Assembly (NCBI GenBank): GCA_019916065.1
Contig: CM034233.1
Span: forward strand, 2,418,001-2,482,000
Reading direction: 5' to 3'
From: Vitellaria paradoxa
Lineage: Eukaryota; Streptophyta; Magnoliopsida; Ericales; Sapotaceae
DNA length: 64,000 bases
Shown: positions 24,459 to 36,409 of the stretch, piece after piece
Position numbering within the stretch: the first letter of the stretch is position 1
Layout of the letters: the number at the start of each line of letters is the position of its first letter
Made by a program: the position numbers and the translations under genes
Notes under the pieces: model-generated
Databases searched by the model: none
The model's input: the letters and a program-made list of their open reading frames with translations, nothing else
What the model was told of the DNA's origin: nothing

Positions 24459-24988
24459 TAATGGCAAAGTGTTGCCTTTTATTTTTATATCTAATATTAT
24501 TGGGGGATTAATTTATTTATCATGTATAATTGAAAAAATAATATTAACAACTAGGATAGCGGTAACTATTCAATTTTAGCTGTTGATCGGTGTGAGTTCT
24601 ACACTGATCAACAACCATATTCCTATAAATTATAGAGCACTTAGGTTATTAGTACCTTTTTTTTTTTTTTTACATTTTAATATTTTCATTTAATATTTAT
24701 TGTTGAATGCCTTAATACGTAGCACATCAATGATTCATCGTGAACCCGAAAGCCTAGGAGATAAACCATTAATTAATAAGGCATGAGAAAGGCTTTGAAA
24801 CCACGGGAGTTGAAGATTAAGACATAAATGGAGAGCTAGAGAGACTTTAGAATAATAGAGATGATTAGTTAATGTTAATTTACTAGTTATAGTCATTAAT
24901 TCGTGGAAAGTGGAAGAAATAGCTAATAGAATTTAATCGTGGAGCAGAGACACGTTTGAGAACTTGGAATATGAAGAGAGACAGCTGA

Positions 24989-25040
24989 GGGGCTGGTAAT
25001 GAGGCATTAATACAGGGGCTGGTAATGAGGAATTAATACG
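24989..25040. repeat. 26-bp tandem direct repeat upstream of the aspartic protease
   Basis: GGGGCTGGTAATGAGGCATT at 24989 is repeated at 25015 with one change. The pair ends about 30 bp before the TATA-like box. Confidence 0.7.
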
Positions 25041-25069
25041 GGAAAATCAAAGAGTCGCCCGCCACCATC

Positions 25070-25077
25070 TTTATAAG
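25070..25077 (+). promoter_or_regulatory. TATA-like box of the aspartic protease gene
   Basis: TTTATAAG lies 52 bp upstream of the ATG at 25129. It is the best TATA match in the preceding 100 bp and implies a short 5' leader. Confidence 0.5.
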
Positions 25078-25128
25078 CGTAAATGTACACTACCATTCAC
25101 GTCAGACTAGCACACTTTGTTGTCTCAC

Positions 25129-26472
25129 ATGGCTTCTCTTCTCTCCTTACCTTTCCTAATTCTCTTTCTTGTACAAACATGTCTTCTTCTCCTACCTTCA
25201 TATTCTGCGGTACCCCACCAACCACTCAATCTTCAACCAAATCAAACCGGGTTTCGAGTAGGCCTAACCCATGTCGACCGTGGCCATAACTTCAGCAAAT
25301 TACAGCTCGTGCAGAGATCAATCCATCGCAGCAAAAACAGGATAGGGAGGCTCAACGCAATGATGGCAACTTCACCACCGCCGGGGAACGGCGTTCGAGC
25401 CCCGGTCTGCGCCGGAGAAGGCGAGTTCCTCATGAACTTGTCCATCGGAACTCCCCCGTTGCCGTTTTCGTCGATCATGGACACCGGCAGCGACCTTATA
25501 TGGACTCAGTGCATGCCATGCACAGAGTGTTACAAGCAATCCACACCAATTTTTGATCCAATCAAGTCCTCTACTTGCTCCAACGTTTCATGCAGCAGCG
25601 AGCTATGCAAGGACACCCACGTATTCGAGTGCCAAAATGGGTGCAAATACTTGTACACCTATGGAGACGAATCCTCCACGGAAGGGTTCATGGCAATGGA
25701 CACGTTTGGGTTCGAGGACTCCGTTTCCATACCCAACGTAGGGTTCGGGTGTGGAGTGACCAACAAGGGACAAGGGCTAGGCCAGGGTTCAGGGCTCGTG
25801 GGACTAGGGCGTGGACCATTGTCGCTCGTCTCTCAGCTGGGTTTCAACAAGTTCTCATATTGCTTAACCTCCATAGATGATCAGAAGAAGACGAGCAGCG
25901 TCCTGTTTGGGTCCATGGCCGAACTGAACTACACTAGTTGTGGCGAAACCAGCACGCCATTAATCAGAAACACGAAACAACCTTCATTTTACTACGTGTC
26001 CTTGGAAGGGATCACGGTCGGGGAAACGCTATTGCCAATTCCGAAATCGTCCATGGAGCTGAGAGAAGACGGGAGCGGCGGGATGATTCTGGACTCGGGA
26101 ACAACCATAACGTACCTGCAGAACGACTGGTTTAGTGCCCTGAAGGAGGAGATTGTGTCCCAGATGAAGCTCAAGGTGTCCGGGAGGTCGAACGCAATTG
26201 GGCTCGATCTGTGCTTTGACTTGCCGACTAAAGTGGATGCCTCTGAGATTGAGGTTCCGAAGTTGAAGTTTCATTTTAAGGGGGTGGATTTGGAGATCCC
26301 TGCTCAGAATTACATGGTGGTTGATCAAGAGACTGGGTTGATGTGCTTGGCGATGGCGGCTTCGGATGGGATCTCAATCTTTGGGAACATTCAGCAGCAG
26401 AATTTTCTGGTCATTCATGATCTGGTCAAGGAGACTGTGTCCTTTGTTCCCACTCAATGTGGCCAGTTTTAA
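25129..26472 (+). CDS. Nepenthesin-type (A1 family) aspartic protease, intronless
   Basis: Secreted or vacuolar acid endopeptidase of pepsin family A1. I chose the ATG at 25129 (447 aa); the frame is open four codons further, but only from a TTG. Residues 1-26 form a hydrophobic signal peptide (LLSLPFLILFLVQTCLLLLP). A prosegment follows to about residue 95. The first catalytic triad DTGSDLIWTQC is at about 118 and the second, DSGTTITYL, at about 322. Between them lies the Cys-rich plant-specific nepenthesin insert (CMPCTECYKQ, CSNVSCSSELC). The C-terminus contains SDGISIFGNIQQQNF, the usual motif before the end of the fold. Both catalytic Asp residues and the conserved Cys pattern are present, so it should be active. 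It is single-exon, as many genes of this subfamily are, and markedly richer in GC than its flanks. The substrate is unknown. Confidence 0.93.
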   Translation: MASLLSLPFLILFLVQTCLLLLPSYSAVPHQPLNLQPNQTGFRVGLTHVDRGHNFSKLQLVQRSIHRSKNRIGRLNAMMATSPPPGNGVRAPVCAGEGEFLMNLSIGTPPLPFSSIMDTGSDLIWTQCMPCTECYKQSTPIFDPIKSSTCSNVSCSSELCKDTHVFECQNGCKYLYTYGDESSTEGFMAMDTFGFEDSVSIPNVGFGCGVTNKGQGLGQGSGLVGLGRGPLSLVSQLGFNKFSYCLTSIDDQKKTSSVLFGSMAELNYTSCGETSTPLIRNTKQPSFYYVSLEGITVGETLLPIPKSSMELREDGSGGMILDSGTTITYLQNDWFSALKEEIVSQMKLKVSGRSNAIGLDLCFDLPTKVDASEIEVPKLKFHFKGVDLEIPAQNYMVVDQETGLMCLAMAASDGISIFGNIQQQNFLVIHDLVKETVSFVPTQCGQF

Positions 26473-26842
26473 GCCAATTATTTAATTGTAAGTGTCTTTT
26501 TTTTAAGGGTGTGGTCTATGAAAGGGAGGGAAAGGGAGTCTCCCTCCCTCTTCCTCAGTTTGAAAATAACAGTGAGCTTAATTGAACCAATCTAACAAAG
26601 GAATTGCAATCACTTGCCTGATTGGTCTTTCAAATTTATTTTGAATCAGGTAATTATTCTACATTATCACAATTATATATATATATATATATACTTTTTT
26701 TTTCATAATTAATTCGGAGCTGCTCACCAACAAATTCGGGTTCAGTTTGGCTCCATTTAATTGAGGAGCCGAAATTTAACGTGATTGACTCGGTTCACTA
26801 AGAACCCAATTATTTATTATATAATATAAAGTTATCATACGT

Positions 26843-26985
26843 AGTGTGTGTTTGGAATAAAAAAAATGAGATAAATTGAGATAAATTAAGAGTTCGTAAT
26901 GCGTGTAGTAAAATAAAAAAATTGATGTGATATAAAGTTAACAGAAATTTATAGAATTTTTTGTTGTTTGCTTACAAACTAAAAG
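26843..26985. mobile_element. Tourist-like MITE remnant, family T2
   Basis: Starts GTGTGTTTGGAATAAAAAAA and contains GAGTTCGTAATGCGTGTAGT and GATATAAAGTTAACAGAAAT, the body motifs shared with the complete family members at 40515-40672 and 41035-41202. The right end is decayed. Confidence 0.6.
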
Positions 26986-28016
26986 ATGTTGTAATGTATG
27001 GTATATACTAAATTGATTTTGGGAATTAGTGTTTGAAATCACATTCATTTTAAGAACAAAAGAATCGAACTAAAATAATTTTATGAATAAGTTTGAACTG
27101 AATTCGTGAGCAAACTTACCTGAATCGGATTAGTTTGAGTACCCGAATCAGTTAGACTTTGACTCGACCCATTTATGCATTAATCATATGGATTTAATTT
27201 ATTAATATTTTAATTCCAAATTAGCTAAATTTTAAAAAGTAAAAAAAGAATTCTTTGTTAAGAAAAGAAATTCATGGGATCAACTAATTTAAGATTAACT
27301 GCACACCCAAATAATTAATAAATTAATTTAATTCACAAATTACCACAGGGGAGGCGCTACTCGCGCTACGAAGAAGTCCTCCAGCGCTCCCTCTCCATGC
27401 AACCATGTTCATTGCATTTAAATGACAAACGAGCCGTTGCACAAAGAATTTTAATCCGTTAAATTTAGCTGTATTTTAAAGCAAAACTTAGAAGGGTTTC
27501 TTCCACTAAGTTGCATTTTAGTTGTCCCAAAAAATAAAAGTTGCATTTTAATTAAAAATTACCACAAAACAAGAATAAAAACACTTCAAATTATATTAAT
27601 GCAAGATGTATATTTTTTAAGAGGATCATTGTAGACACACAATGGTAGCTTTTAATATTTTGCGTTCGTACTTCTGCTGCCAGTTCCCATTACCAAGTAA
27701 AGTTCCAAATATAAGTGATATACCACCGCGTAACTTTGCTGGAAAAAATTACCAAATTTAGCAGCTTTTAAGTCCTATTAGTTTGAGAAAAATAAAAATA
27801 AAATAAAATTTTTTATTACACAAGTACCATTACCACATCATATTCTAATAGTATTTTTCTTAAAAAATAATAAAAATGAAAATTTGATAGAGAAGCCTTG
27901 TCTGTATACTATACAATGATATCTTACAACAAATTATATCAGAGAAGAAGTCTGGCAAGGGCTAAGTTAACTGCAAGGAACAAAGGGGAACTTCAAAGGG
28001 AACAACTCAAAAGACA

Positions 28017-28041
28017 AGAGAGAGAGAGAGAGAGAGAGAGA
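28017..28041. repeat. GA microsatellite
   Basis: About twelve AG units, located downstream of the LysM-gene stop codon. Confidence 0.85.
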
Positions 28042-28400
28042 TGATGGGATGAAGGTATATACAGATGCAAACACCTGCAGCTGAAAGTGTTCCAAACAAT
28101 GAAATCACTTAGCCAATTTCACCAAACCTACAAATGACAATTTGCAAGAATAGATTACAGAAAGGGCAACTGCCCCTGGTTCATCAGACAAGGCAATTGA
28201 AGAAAACAGGAGGGGGCAGGGGGAGGGGGAGTTGAAGAAGAAGATAAAAATAAACCTGGTGGGCTGTATCCATAAATCAGTCCACTGACAGAAACAAACA
28301 ATAAGGTACAACAAACAAACAGGTCAGACCTGATGCATGGGAATCAACCATAGAAAACAAAAACCCCACAATCTGAGCATGCAAGCTATGAAGAAAACTA

Positions 28401-30741
28401 CTAAGAAAATGATAGCATAAATTCAAAAAGGAGATCCAAAACAATTGCAACTGGAAAACTGGCCAAGGGATTCACCACTGAGCTAGAACTAGCAAGACCT
28501 CCACTGGGAGCATTTGTGGGTGGAAGCCCCACACCCGAGCCGGATGAAGGCAAAATAGACGACTTTGGAGAGGTTGTTGGAGTACCACCGGACTGAGAAG
28601 GAGCAGGTGCCGGAGCAAATAATGAATGCCTGCTAACCGAAGAAGGTGGGGCTATGACAAGAGGAAGTTGCTGTGGACCTGCATCCATTTTAGTAATCCA
28701 ATACAAACATCAACTTAACGGCCAATTTAACGGGAGATATAAGTACACTATTAAGCCGTTCATTATCATCGCAAGCAAGCATTCGGACCCAATAGCAACT
28801 TCTATAAGAAAACATGAATCATCAAAATAAATAAAAAGAACCAAAGAAAACGAAATCTTCAATAAAATTATAAAACGTTAAACATCTAAATAAAAATCAA
28901 GTCAAAATTTGAAATTCGTCACATCCTATATTATATAATAGTTGAACCGTTACCATCACTACCCAAATTTGGAACTTTATTGCCGCAGCCATATGCCAAT
29001 GGGCTACTTTAAAGTTCCCGGAAACTCTAAGCACTTCAAATGAGACAGTTCCCCCCACTTTTTTTCATGTAGTTTCAAATGCTTAATAGATGAATAGGAT
29101 TTCATAAAGATTTACCTGGGCATCGAGGTTGAAGAGATGTTGATAACCTGCACACCAAGCAGGCAACCATGGTTATCAACAATTAGAACCATACAATAAA
29201 AACTACTTAGATTCTGGGAGACCATTTAAGAGTTAGAAGAAATCAACAAGATGCTTACGTAGTGAGAATTGTCCCGTTGGCATAGCCACCATAACTACAA
29301 GAAGTAACATTGCAGCCAGCAGTACTCTGTTGCCATGTAACATTTCCAAGCATGAGGTTACTGTTTTTGCATTGCATGCTCGAACAAGACACCGCCAAAG
29401 AAGCTGGCATGCAGTATAAGCTGCACAAAACCCACAATCGTCCATTATATATATATATATATATATAAACGAATACGTAAATAAAGATCCAAATGTTATC
29501 TCAGAAAACACAACTCTAAGGCAAGATAATTACTTGCGACTTCCTGGTCCACAACTGCATTGCACACAGTGACTAGCAGTGATAGCATAACTTCCATTTG
29601 GCACACTCAGACCATAATCCGAAGCATATGACGGAAAATTAGACGCGCAAGCTGCAATGCAAGGGGGGAAAAATCCAACCACCATAGCGAACAGTTATCA
29701 AACTCATTAATAAAGTAACAATATTATGAACCCACAAAATGAAACAAATCCAAATTAAGCAACAACATTACGGTGTGTTAACTTCTGAGAGAAAATTTTC
29801 CCCAATCAGGGAGGAAATGAGATTGCAAGAAATCCAACAAAAACAACTACAAATCTACTATCTAGTGGTGATATCGAAAACCAAATTTGCTAAATTAGGC
29901 TTCTATAGTTCAATAAAACCCCTGAGGTGCTCATTAAAGTTACATAGATACAAACACCACCAACACCACCCCCCCCCCCAAAAAAAAAAACTAATCATCA
30001 ACTCGGGCACCATATACAAGCAAACTATATATATATATATATATATAACAAAATGATCAGTAAATTACCTGATAATGGTATAGCAAGTATATCACCAGGT
30101 TTAATAGCTGTACTCCCCAATGCATTGACAGTCATAAGATCAGTGATTGTGGTTGTATACCTGGCCGCAATCCCAGATAGAGTGTCCACTGGTAGCACCA
30201 CATAAGACATATATATTGCTGGCAAAAAGTTATCAGTGCCATTGAAACAAGTGCAGGGCAAAGGAACAACAAGGGTCTGCCCAACATCGAGCACAGAAGG
30301 ATCCGATATCGAATTGGCTTCCTTAATCTGATCTGCGGAGACAAGACCACCGTAGATGGAGTCGGCAATGTTGGAAAGAGTGTCGGAAGGGCGGGTCTTG
30401 TAATGGGTGGAGGTGGACTTTCGGATTCCGTCGACGCAGGAGCAGAGTATGGGGACTCTGAGGAAGAGCTGGGAGGGGAGGATGTGGTTCTCGACGTCTG
30501 GGTAAGAGATGTCGATGGCGTTGGCGGTGAGGAGGGCAATGGGGTCGATTTGAAAGAGGGCCGCCACTTCGGAGACTTTGAGGTCCGTGTAGAGTGTGTA
30601 GCCGACCAAGGCGTTGCAGGCGCCGGCGTTGGAGCAGGGCTCAATCGTTGATTTTGAGGTTACAACACCCACATTGGCTAAAACACAGAAGAAGCCCAAA
30701 GCCAGGAAGGAGTAGAGTGAGATGGGTCTTCGAATCGTCAT
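28401..30741 (-). CDS. LYM1/3: LysM-domain GPI-anchored protein (LYM1/LYM3 type)
   Basis: Five exons on the minus strand: 30741-30069, 29651-29534, 29420-29259, 29147-29116 and 28678-28401, 1263 nt in all, 420 residues, all GT-AG and in phase. Residues 1-29 form a signal peptide. LysM repeats lie at about 48-95, 113-162 and 179-224 (each with D-T-L or equivalent and a VP or IP end), separated by the Cys-X-Cys pairs CSC (100-102) and CTC (163-165). A Cys-rich block follows in exons 2-3 (CVQCSC, CMPASLAVSCSSMQC). Exon 5 encodes a Pro/Ser/Thr-rich linker and a hydrophobic tail (FPVAIVLDLLFEF) expected to be replaced by a GPI anchor. In Arabidopsis, LYM1 and LYM3 bind bacterial peptidoglycan with CERK1 at the plasma membrane. 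The same role is inferred here. A GA microsatellite lies about 40 bp upstream of the ATG. Confidence 0.92.
29969..29990. repeat. C11-A11 homopolymer junction
   Basis: Eleven C residues run directly into eleven A residues, within intron 1 of the LysM gene. Confidence 0.85.
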
Positions 30742-30776
30742 CCGAGATTCAGTGAGAGAGAGGGGTTTTTTGTGCT

Positions 30777-30779
<3 letters not shown>

Positions 30780-30806
<27 letters not shown>
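30780..30806. promoter_or_regulatory. GA microsatellite in the presumed 5' leader of the LysM gene
   Basis: About thirteen GA units start 39 bp upstream of the LysM-gene ATG; a second GA tract lies at 31130-31163. GA repeats near plant promoters are bound by BPC/BBR proteins, but such a role here is only inferred. Confidence 0.45.
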
Positions 30807-30807
<1 letters not shown>

Positions 30808-31125
30808 CCTGAGCTGGTGTTTAATATGGAAAAATGGGTTTTCTGCTCTGGTTCTCAGCTGGTTCTAGGGATTGTCTTTCTGATACCAGGAAGAGCCCCT
30901 GTTGAAAAAAAAAAAATGGGGTGTTTTTTTCCTCCGCTATTAACCTGGTTTTAGGGTTTTGGGTTTCTCAAACCACGAAGAAATAGACAGAGAAAAACAG
31001 AGTTTGCTAGATGCCCAAAAGAAAAAAAATTGCGACCTTTTCGGGGTTATGTTATGGTTTTGGGATTAGAATTAAGGGAGATTAAGGGTTTAATGTCTTT
31101 CAAGTTTCAGGTGAAATACAAATTC

Positions 31126-31168
<43 letters not shown>

Positions 31169-32689
31169 TCCAGCTATCTAGAGAGAGAAAGAGTAAAGAT
31201 GGGAGAAACGAGTGTTGTTGAGCTAACAGTAGGAATCCGAATGGAGATGCACAGGGTGCGCAGAGACAAATGCATAATAAAGTTTTTTAGTACAGTGAGT
31301 GGGATAGAGTGAGAGAGAAGAGTGTGTGTGAGAGAGAGATCATCGGAGACGGACATTAGTCAATTTTCTCGATCTCAGAAACACACTTTTCCACCCTTGA
31401 CTAATTTATCCTCAATCAGTTTGTGAGAGAGATCTTTGAAAGAATAGATGAAACGATGACGTCTATCCCGTCAGACGAGCAGCAAAATTGTGGAAAAACA
31501 TGGGGCTAGTTTAGTCATTTAATTGGGACATGTGGGGGTGCCCTACTAGTTTTTTCAAATGATTTGGGGGGTTTGGTTTTGCCCCTTCCTTCCTCGTTTG
31601 GGTTGTTTGTGTTTATTCCTTTGTCCCGCTCCGAGGAGAATGCTAGACATTTCTTTAAGGAAATTAAAACTAATACCCGTTTGACTAACTAACTTTTGAT
31701 CATTTTAATCCCAATATTGACATGTTATTTTTCATAATTTTTATTTATTTGATAGAAATTTATAAACATTAAAAAAATTTGTGACAGTTAAAGAAAGTTA
31801 ATGATTGTTTGTGTGAGATAGTTTTTTTCAATGTTTTTGGTATATTTTAGTAGAGAAAATTGAAGAAATTTGAAGTTTTTGCTAATTTACCAAATAGGTC
31901 TTAAGTTACTTTTTGTTTATTAATCTTTGGAGAAATCAATTTTTTCATATAAATTTTTTTATTTAAAATATATTATTTTCTTTTTTTTTTATAAGTTTTC
32001 TTATAAATGTGAATAATGTGTTTAAAAACAACTAAAAAGAAAATCAAATTTTAGGTAAAAGAAAATCATATAAGATAAAAAAAAAAAATAGCTTTCCTAG
32101 TTTTTGTCAAATAAGGAAGGGTGTTTGGAATTTTTTTAACTATTTTAATTCATTTTTTAAAAAAATAAAAAGTTGAAATGTTAAATTCTTACCTTTTAAA
32201 TAAAAAAATTTTTTTGACCTTTCTAAGAAGTAGCCAAATGAAGAAGTAGCGAGGTGTCGCCCCCATTTTTTTTTTTTTAATGTATTGTGATATTTTGTAA
32301 TTTACAAATTTTAAATTTAAAATTTAAGTTGCGTTTGTTTCAATGTAAAATATTTTTTAACAGTATTAATGTAAAATATTCATAGTTTTAAGTAAATATA
32401 TTTGTTTAAAATATGAGTAAAATTATTCCTCAAATAATATTTTATATTACAACAAATGGTGCCGATAATTGTATAATTTATTGTACCAACGCCCGTGAAT
32501 TATTCTTTAAACATTTCACTTATTTGATTGAAGCCGCGTTTGGACAGTCGGAGTGAGCGCTGACGAGGCGTCTGGCCAAAAATTCGGCATGGGTTTCCCC
32601 AAACCCAATATGGATCATTGGGCTAGGCCCGATTCAAATGGACCAATAAAGGCTTTTTGGGCCGACTACTTAGGTAAGAGATGGATTAC

Positions 32690-33025
32690 GGGCTCCTAGA
32701 TATTGCAGTAAAATTTACACTATAAAGGCTGTAGTGACGAATTTAAGAGTCAAGATTTAATTAAAGTTTATTGATTTTGTCAACAATATTTATTACAGCA
32801 TTTATTAAATCCTTTGATTAAATCCTGATTCTTGAATCCGTCACTGCAGCATCCTGATGGATTACATGCTCTAAGGATTTAAGGATCAGGATTTAATTAA
32901 AATTTATTAATTTTGTCAAACAATATTTATTATAGCATTTATTTAATCTTTTAATATAATCCTGATCCTTGAATCCTTATTGCAGCATCTGTAGTGTAAA
33001 ATCTATTGTAACATCCTAAAAACCA
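32690..33025. mobile_element. Pair of Mutator-like inverted-repeat elements sharing a 9-bp target repeat
   Basis: ATGGATTAC occurs at 32681-32689, 32857-32865 and 33026-33034. Between the repeats lie two related units, 32690-32856 and 32866-33025. The outer ends are inverted repeats of about 70 bp (left GCAGTAAAATTTACACTATA, right TGTAGTGTAAAATCTATTGT). No coding capacity. Confidence 0.6.
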
Positions 33026-33689
33026 ATGGATTACATGCTTTAAGGCCTGTTTGGACCAATAGAAAGTAGGCTCAAGTCAAGGTCAAGGTCACGGCCATAA
33101 CATGTGTATAGCTATTTAGCTGATCCTTATGTCGTCTTCTCCTTCTTCTTCTTTTTTATTTATATGTGGTTGAACTTTTTTTTTCTTTCTTTTTTCTTTT
33201 AGAGTGTCAAATTTTGGCCAAAAAATAAAAATAAAAAGTAGGTAAAGTGTGAAATTTTGGTAAAATTTGAAGAAAAGTCAAAAATAAATTAAAATAAAAT
33301 AAAGATTGAAGATTTTTGTCCTGGAAAAAGTTAGAATTTTTGCGCGATGTATTGGGCTTGGTAGGCAGCCCAAAGGTGAACGTAGGCAGGGAAAAAATTT
33401 TCAAAAAAATTCGAAGCCGATAGTGGGCCAGAAAGGCTTGGACATTTATGGGGACTGAACACAAATTTCCAAGCCCAACCATTGATCTGATAACTACTCA
33501 CATGCAAAAGATATCAATACAACTCTTTTTTATTGAATTTTAGTGGATCGCATTGGACTTGAAGCATTCTTTCAAACCCAATCTATTACAAATGTAAAAC
33601 GGCATTGCGAGTGTTTTGAGTTACAAAAAATTAAATATAAATTTGTAAAAATGGTAGTTTCGTAATTTGTAAAATAAGTATAAAATTTA

Positions 33690-34001
33690 GGTAGCATTTA
33701 ATTTACTTTTTTATTTTCTATTTTTTGTTTTACGCGTTAAAAACTTCAAAATGAGAAAACAAAAAATACCATATTTTCTTTGTTTTGATATTTATTTTTT
33801 TTTATTTTAGATTAAAAATTTTCAAAACAACTTTTTGTTATTTTTTTTCATGTGTAAACTCATTTTCTGTTTCTAAAACAAATTTTGAAAATACAAGTAA
33901 ACAAATGAGTATTGAGTTGTTTTCCTTATTTTTAAAAGTATGAAAAATGAGCTCTAAACAGATAATAAAAAATAAAAATAAAAAATAAACTAAATGATAC
34001 C
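33690..34001. mobile_element. Tourist-like MITE, family T1, copy 2 (312 bp)
   Basis: Ends read GGTAGCATTTAATTTAC and AAACTAAATGATACC, flanked by TTA (33687-33689, 34002-34004). The interior (AACTCATTTTCTG, AATGAG, TTTTTAAAAGTATGAAAAA) resembles the copy at 14738-15079. Confidence 0.7.
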
Positions 34002-34837
34002 TTAAAATTTATATAGATTTATAAAAATAAATAGAACTCCAAACGAGTCTTATATGTATTTGAAATATATATATATTAGGAGTGAGATTGATACAGTCGG
34101 CAAATAATTTTTCTTTATAATAAGTTACGTGTAAAAAAAAAGAAAAGAAAAGGAAAGGAGAAGCAGAAGAAGGAGAAGAAAAGAAAAACTGCAGTGACAT
34201 TTTTGCCTTGTAAAAAATTTTAATTAATGGAAACAAAATTACAAAAAAAAAAAAAAATCCGGAATAAAAGACGGTAATATTGTTTGAAGACCCTGGTCCT
34301 CAATTATTAGGTGTGATTTGGGAATTCCGGCTATTAGCCGGCTATTTTATGGCAACATTGTAGTAACTATTTTATCATCGTTTTAAAATTATCAGATTAT
34401 TCTTGATAATACTTCTAGAAATGGGCCAATCTCTCTGAATTGGTGGATTGATCCATTCTTTCAGATTTTGAGGAGTTGGGACATTTGTACCTTTAAAAAT
34501 AATTTTAAAAAATATTTTGAAATATTAAACGTATAAATGTCAATATATAAATTTAACTGTAGTTAACTTAATTTTCTAAACACAAAAATAACTTGTTTTT
34601 TTTTTTAATTAGCTAGTAACTTGCTTTTGTAAGCTAGCTAAACAAAAGTAAGCTAGGGAGTGCACATTTATAAAGAAATATGTCATAATATAAATGTATA
34701 TATGCGTATATTGTATTGTACATTGTGTAGTACAGACAAGGATCCAGGGAGCTGCTGCTGAGTGCTAATTTGTACAATAATTCAAATACACCAATTACAA
34801 TTCACGATGATAATTTCTAAAACAAGAGGTGGGGGCG

Positions 34838-34880
34838 GGGGGGTGTCGATGAAAGTGACCGTGAACGTTGTAAGTTCTAC
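34838..34880. repeat. Single-arm fragment related to the 19.8 kb fold-back MITE
   Basis: GGGTGTCGATGAAAGTGACC followed by GTGAACG resembles the outer arm of the element at 19794-20026. The other arm is absent. Confidence 0.4.
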
Positions 34881-35869
34881 TTTAAAGGGCTGTGCGCAGA
34901 TAAATAATTAATTTTGCAGATAAATAATGAGTTTAATTTTTTTTAGACTCGTTAACTGTCTTTTTTTTTTTTTTTTTTCAGAAAAAGCCGAAAGGGTAAA
35001 CGAACACATAAAAAACGGACTAGTTACTTCGAATAAATCAAATAGAATTTAGGTTGCGTTTGGAAATTAAAAAAAAAGTTAATTTTTTTTTAATTTGGTT
35101 ATTAGTTAGCTATTAAAAAGTTAGGCTTTTGTGTTTGAGAAAGAAAAAAAAAAGTTAATTTTTTAGTAGTTAACTTTTTAACTTTTTATTAATTTGACAT
35201 TTTTTACGCTTCAAGGTGTAAAAAAAAGTTTAAAATGTAAAAAAATAATTTTGATCATTTTAGAAAAAATTAAACCTCAAGGGGTTAAGTAAATTGTCTT
35301 TGGTTTGAGAGTTAGAGGCTTATCACCCCAAATTCCTATGTTCAAATCCTTTCCCTATCAACTCTAAGGGTTAGTTCCCGGCACAAAGTCTAATATAGTT
35401 AGTAGGACAGGTCTCTTTAACTGAACGAACCATAACTAGTTTTTGAGTGCAAGTCTGAATTCTCACCACTACACGAGTCTGTGACTTATCGCTGTACATG
35501 TTGAAATGCCAGTGCATGCGATACAAACTAATAGAAACTTACTCTCTAGGAGTTTAGCTTGAGAAGTAACTCTCACAAGTCAAATCCTAAGAAGAAAAAA
35601 TCAAAAAGTTAGTAACTAATAATTCAACTACCAATTTTTTTCTTTCTTTTTCTTTTTTTTTGGTCAAACTGACACTTTTGGTATGTTTAGAGTTGTATAA
35701 AAATGTATAAAATAAAATAAAATTGTAAAAGTAAATATCTCGTAATTCATGCAGTGAGTGAATAATTTAAATTTTTTTGTCTCGTAATTCATGTTTGTAA
35801 AAATTTGTAAGATTTTATTTTATTTTGTTTGCCACCCGACGGAGCCTTTATATTCTTTATTATATTATT

Positions 35870-36409
35870 GGGTAAATTTCACTAACCTTCCCTGAGGTGT
35901 CTGACACCAACAAAAACCTCCCCTGAGGTTTCTGAAATGACACTGCCCTCCCTTCATTTACCAGGTAAATTTAACTAACCTCCCCTGATCTATTTTTTCC
36001 CGTTGGGAATAAGAAAAAATAAGATAAATTAAGATAAAATATAGTTTAAGGTTGATTTTGAGATCATTTTTTTAAAAAAGTAGCAAAATGTGGGATAAAT
36101 TGAGATAAAATGTAGTTTGGGGTTGATTTTGGTATCTTTTTTCTAAAAACTAGCAAACTGTGAGAATAATTTTTCAAATCCGTTCCTACGGATTCAAAAA
36201 AATTCACAAAAAATAGCGACAATAATACTCGTTTGAAAACTTTCGATATAAAGAATATGATTGTATAAAAAATTTACACATTCAGAAACCTCAGGGGAGG
36301 TTAGTGAAATTTACCCGGTAAAGAAAAGGAAAGCAGTGTCATTTCAGAAACATCAAATGAAGTTTCTGTCGATGTCAGAAACCTCGGGGGAGGTTAGTGA
36401 AATTTATCT
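35870..36409. mobile_element. Mutator-like MITE, copy 2 (540 bp)
   Basis: Ends read GGGTAAATTTCACTAACC and GGTTAGTGAAATTTATCT, flanked by an exact 9-bp direct repeat TATATTATT (35861-35869 and 36410-36418). The interior is the reverse complement of copy 1 at 11322-11862. No transposase. Confidence 0.85.

Larger units (their letters stand above)
20687..25069. other. Gene-free AT-rich interval with repeats
   Basis: No supported gene. The first 150 bp are 3' UTR-like sequence of the unknown conserved gene. After about 21.0 kb the DNA is very AT-rich. 22870-23270 resembles a decayed transposon piece (GGCGAAGCCAGCATTAGGGG). 23436-24110 holds tandem repeats and 24186-24458 a Tourist-like MITE. The open frame on the minus strand at 23588-23965 lies across the tandem repeats and is not considered a gene. 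Confidence 0.6.
26473..28400. other. Intergenic interval, convergent 3' sides
   Basis: Lies between the protease stop and the LysM-gene stop, which face each other. It contains an AT dinucleotide run (about 26676-26692), a Tourist-like remnant (about 26843-26985), AT-rich sequence and a GA microsatellite (28017-28041) that is probably in the 3' UTR of the LysM gene. No further gene was recognised. Confidence 0.6.

Noticed and set aside
26029..26328. Minus-strand frames overlapping the aspartic protease
   Set aside because: Shadows of a GC-richer single-exon coding region.
30403..30651. Open frame on the plus strand opposite LYM exon 1
   Set aside because: Fully antisense to the LysM coding exon; its Gly/Val/Asp-rich product is the shadow of that exon's codon use.
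31199..31310. ATG-started frame after the GA tract at 31130
   Set aside because: Short, no downstream exons with family similarity; more likely promoter or leader of the divergent LysM gene.
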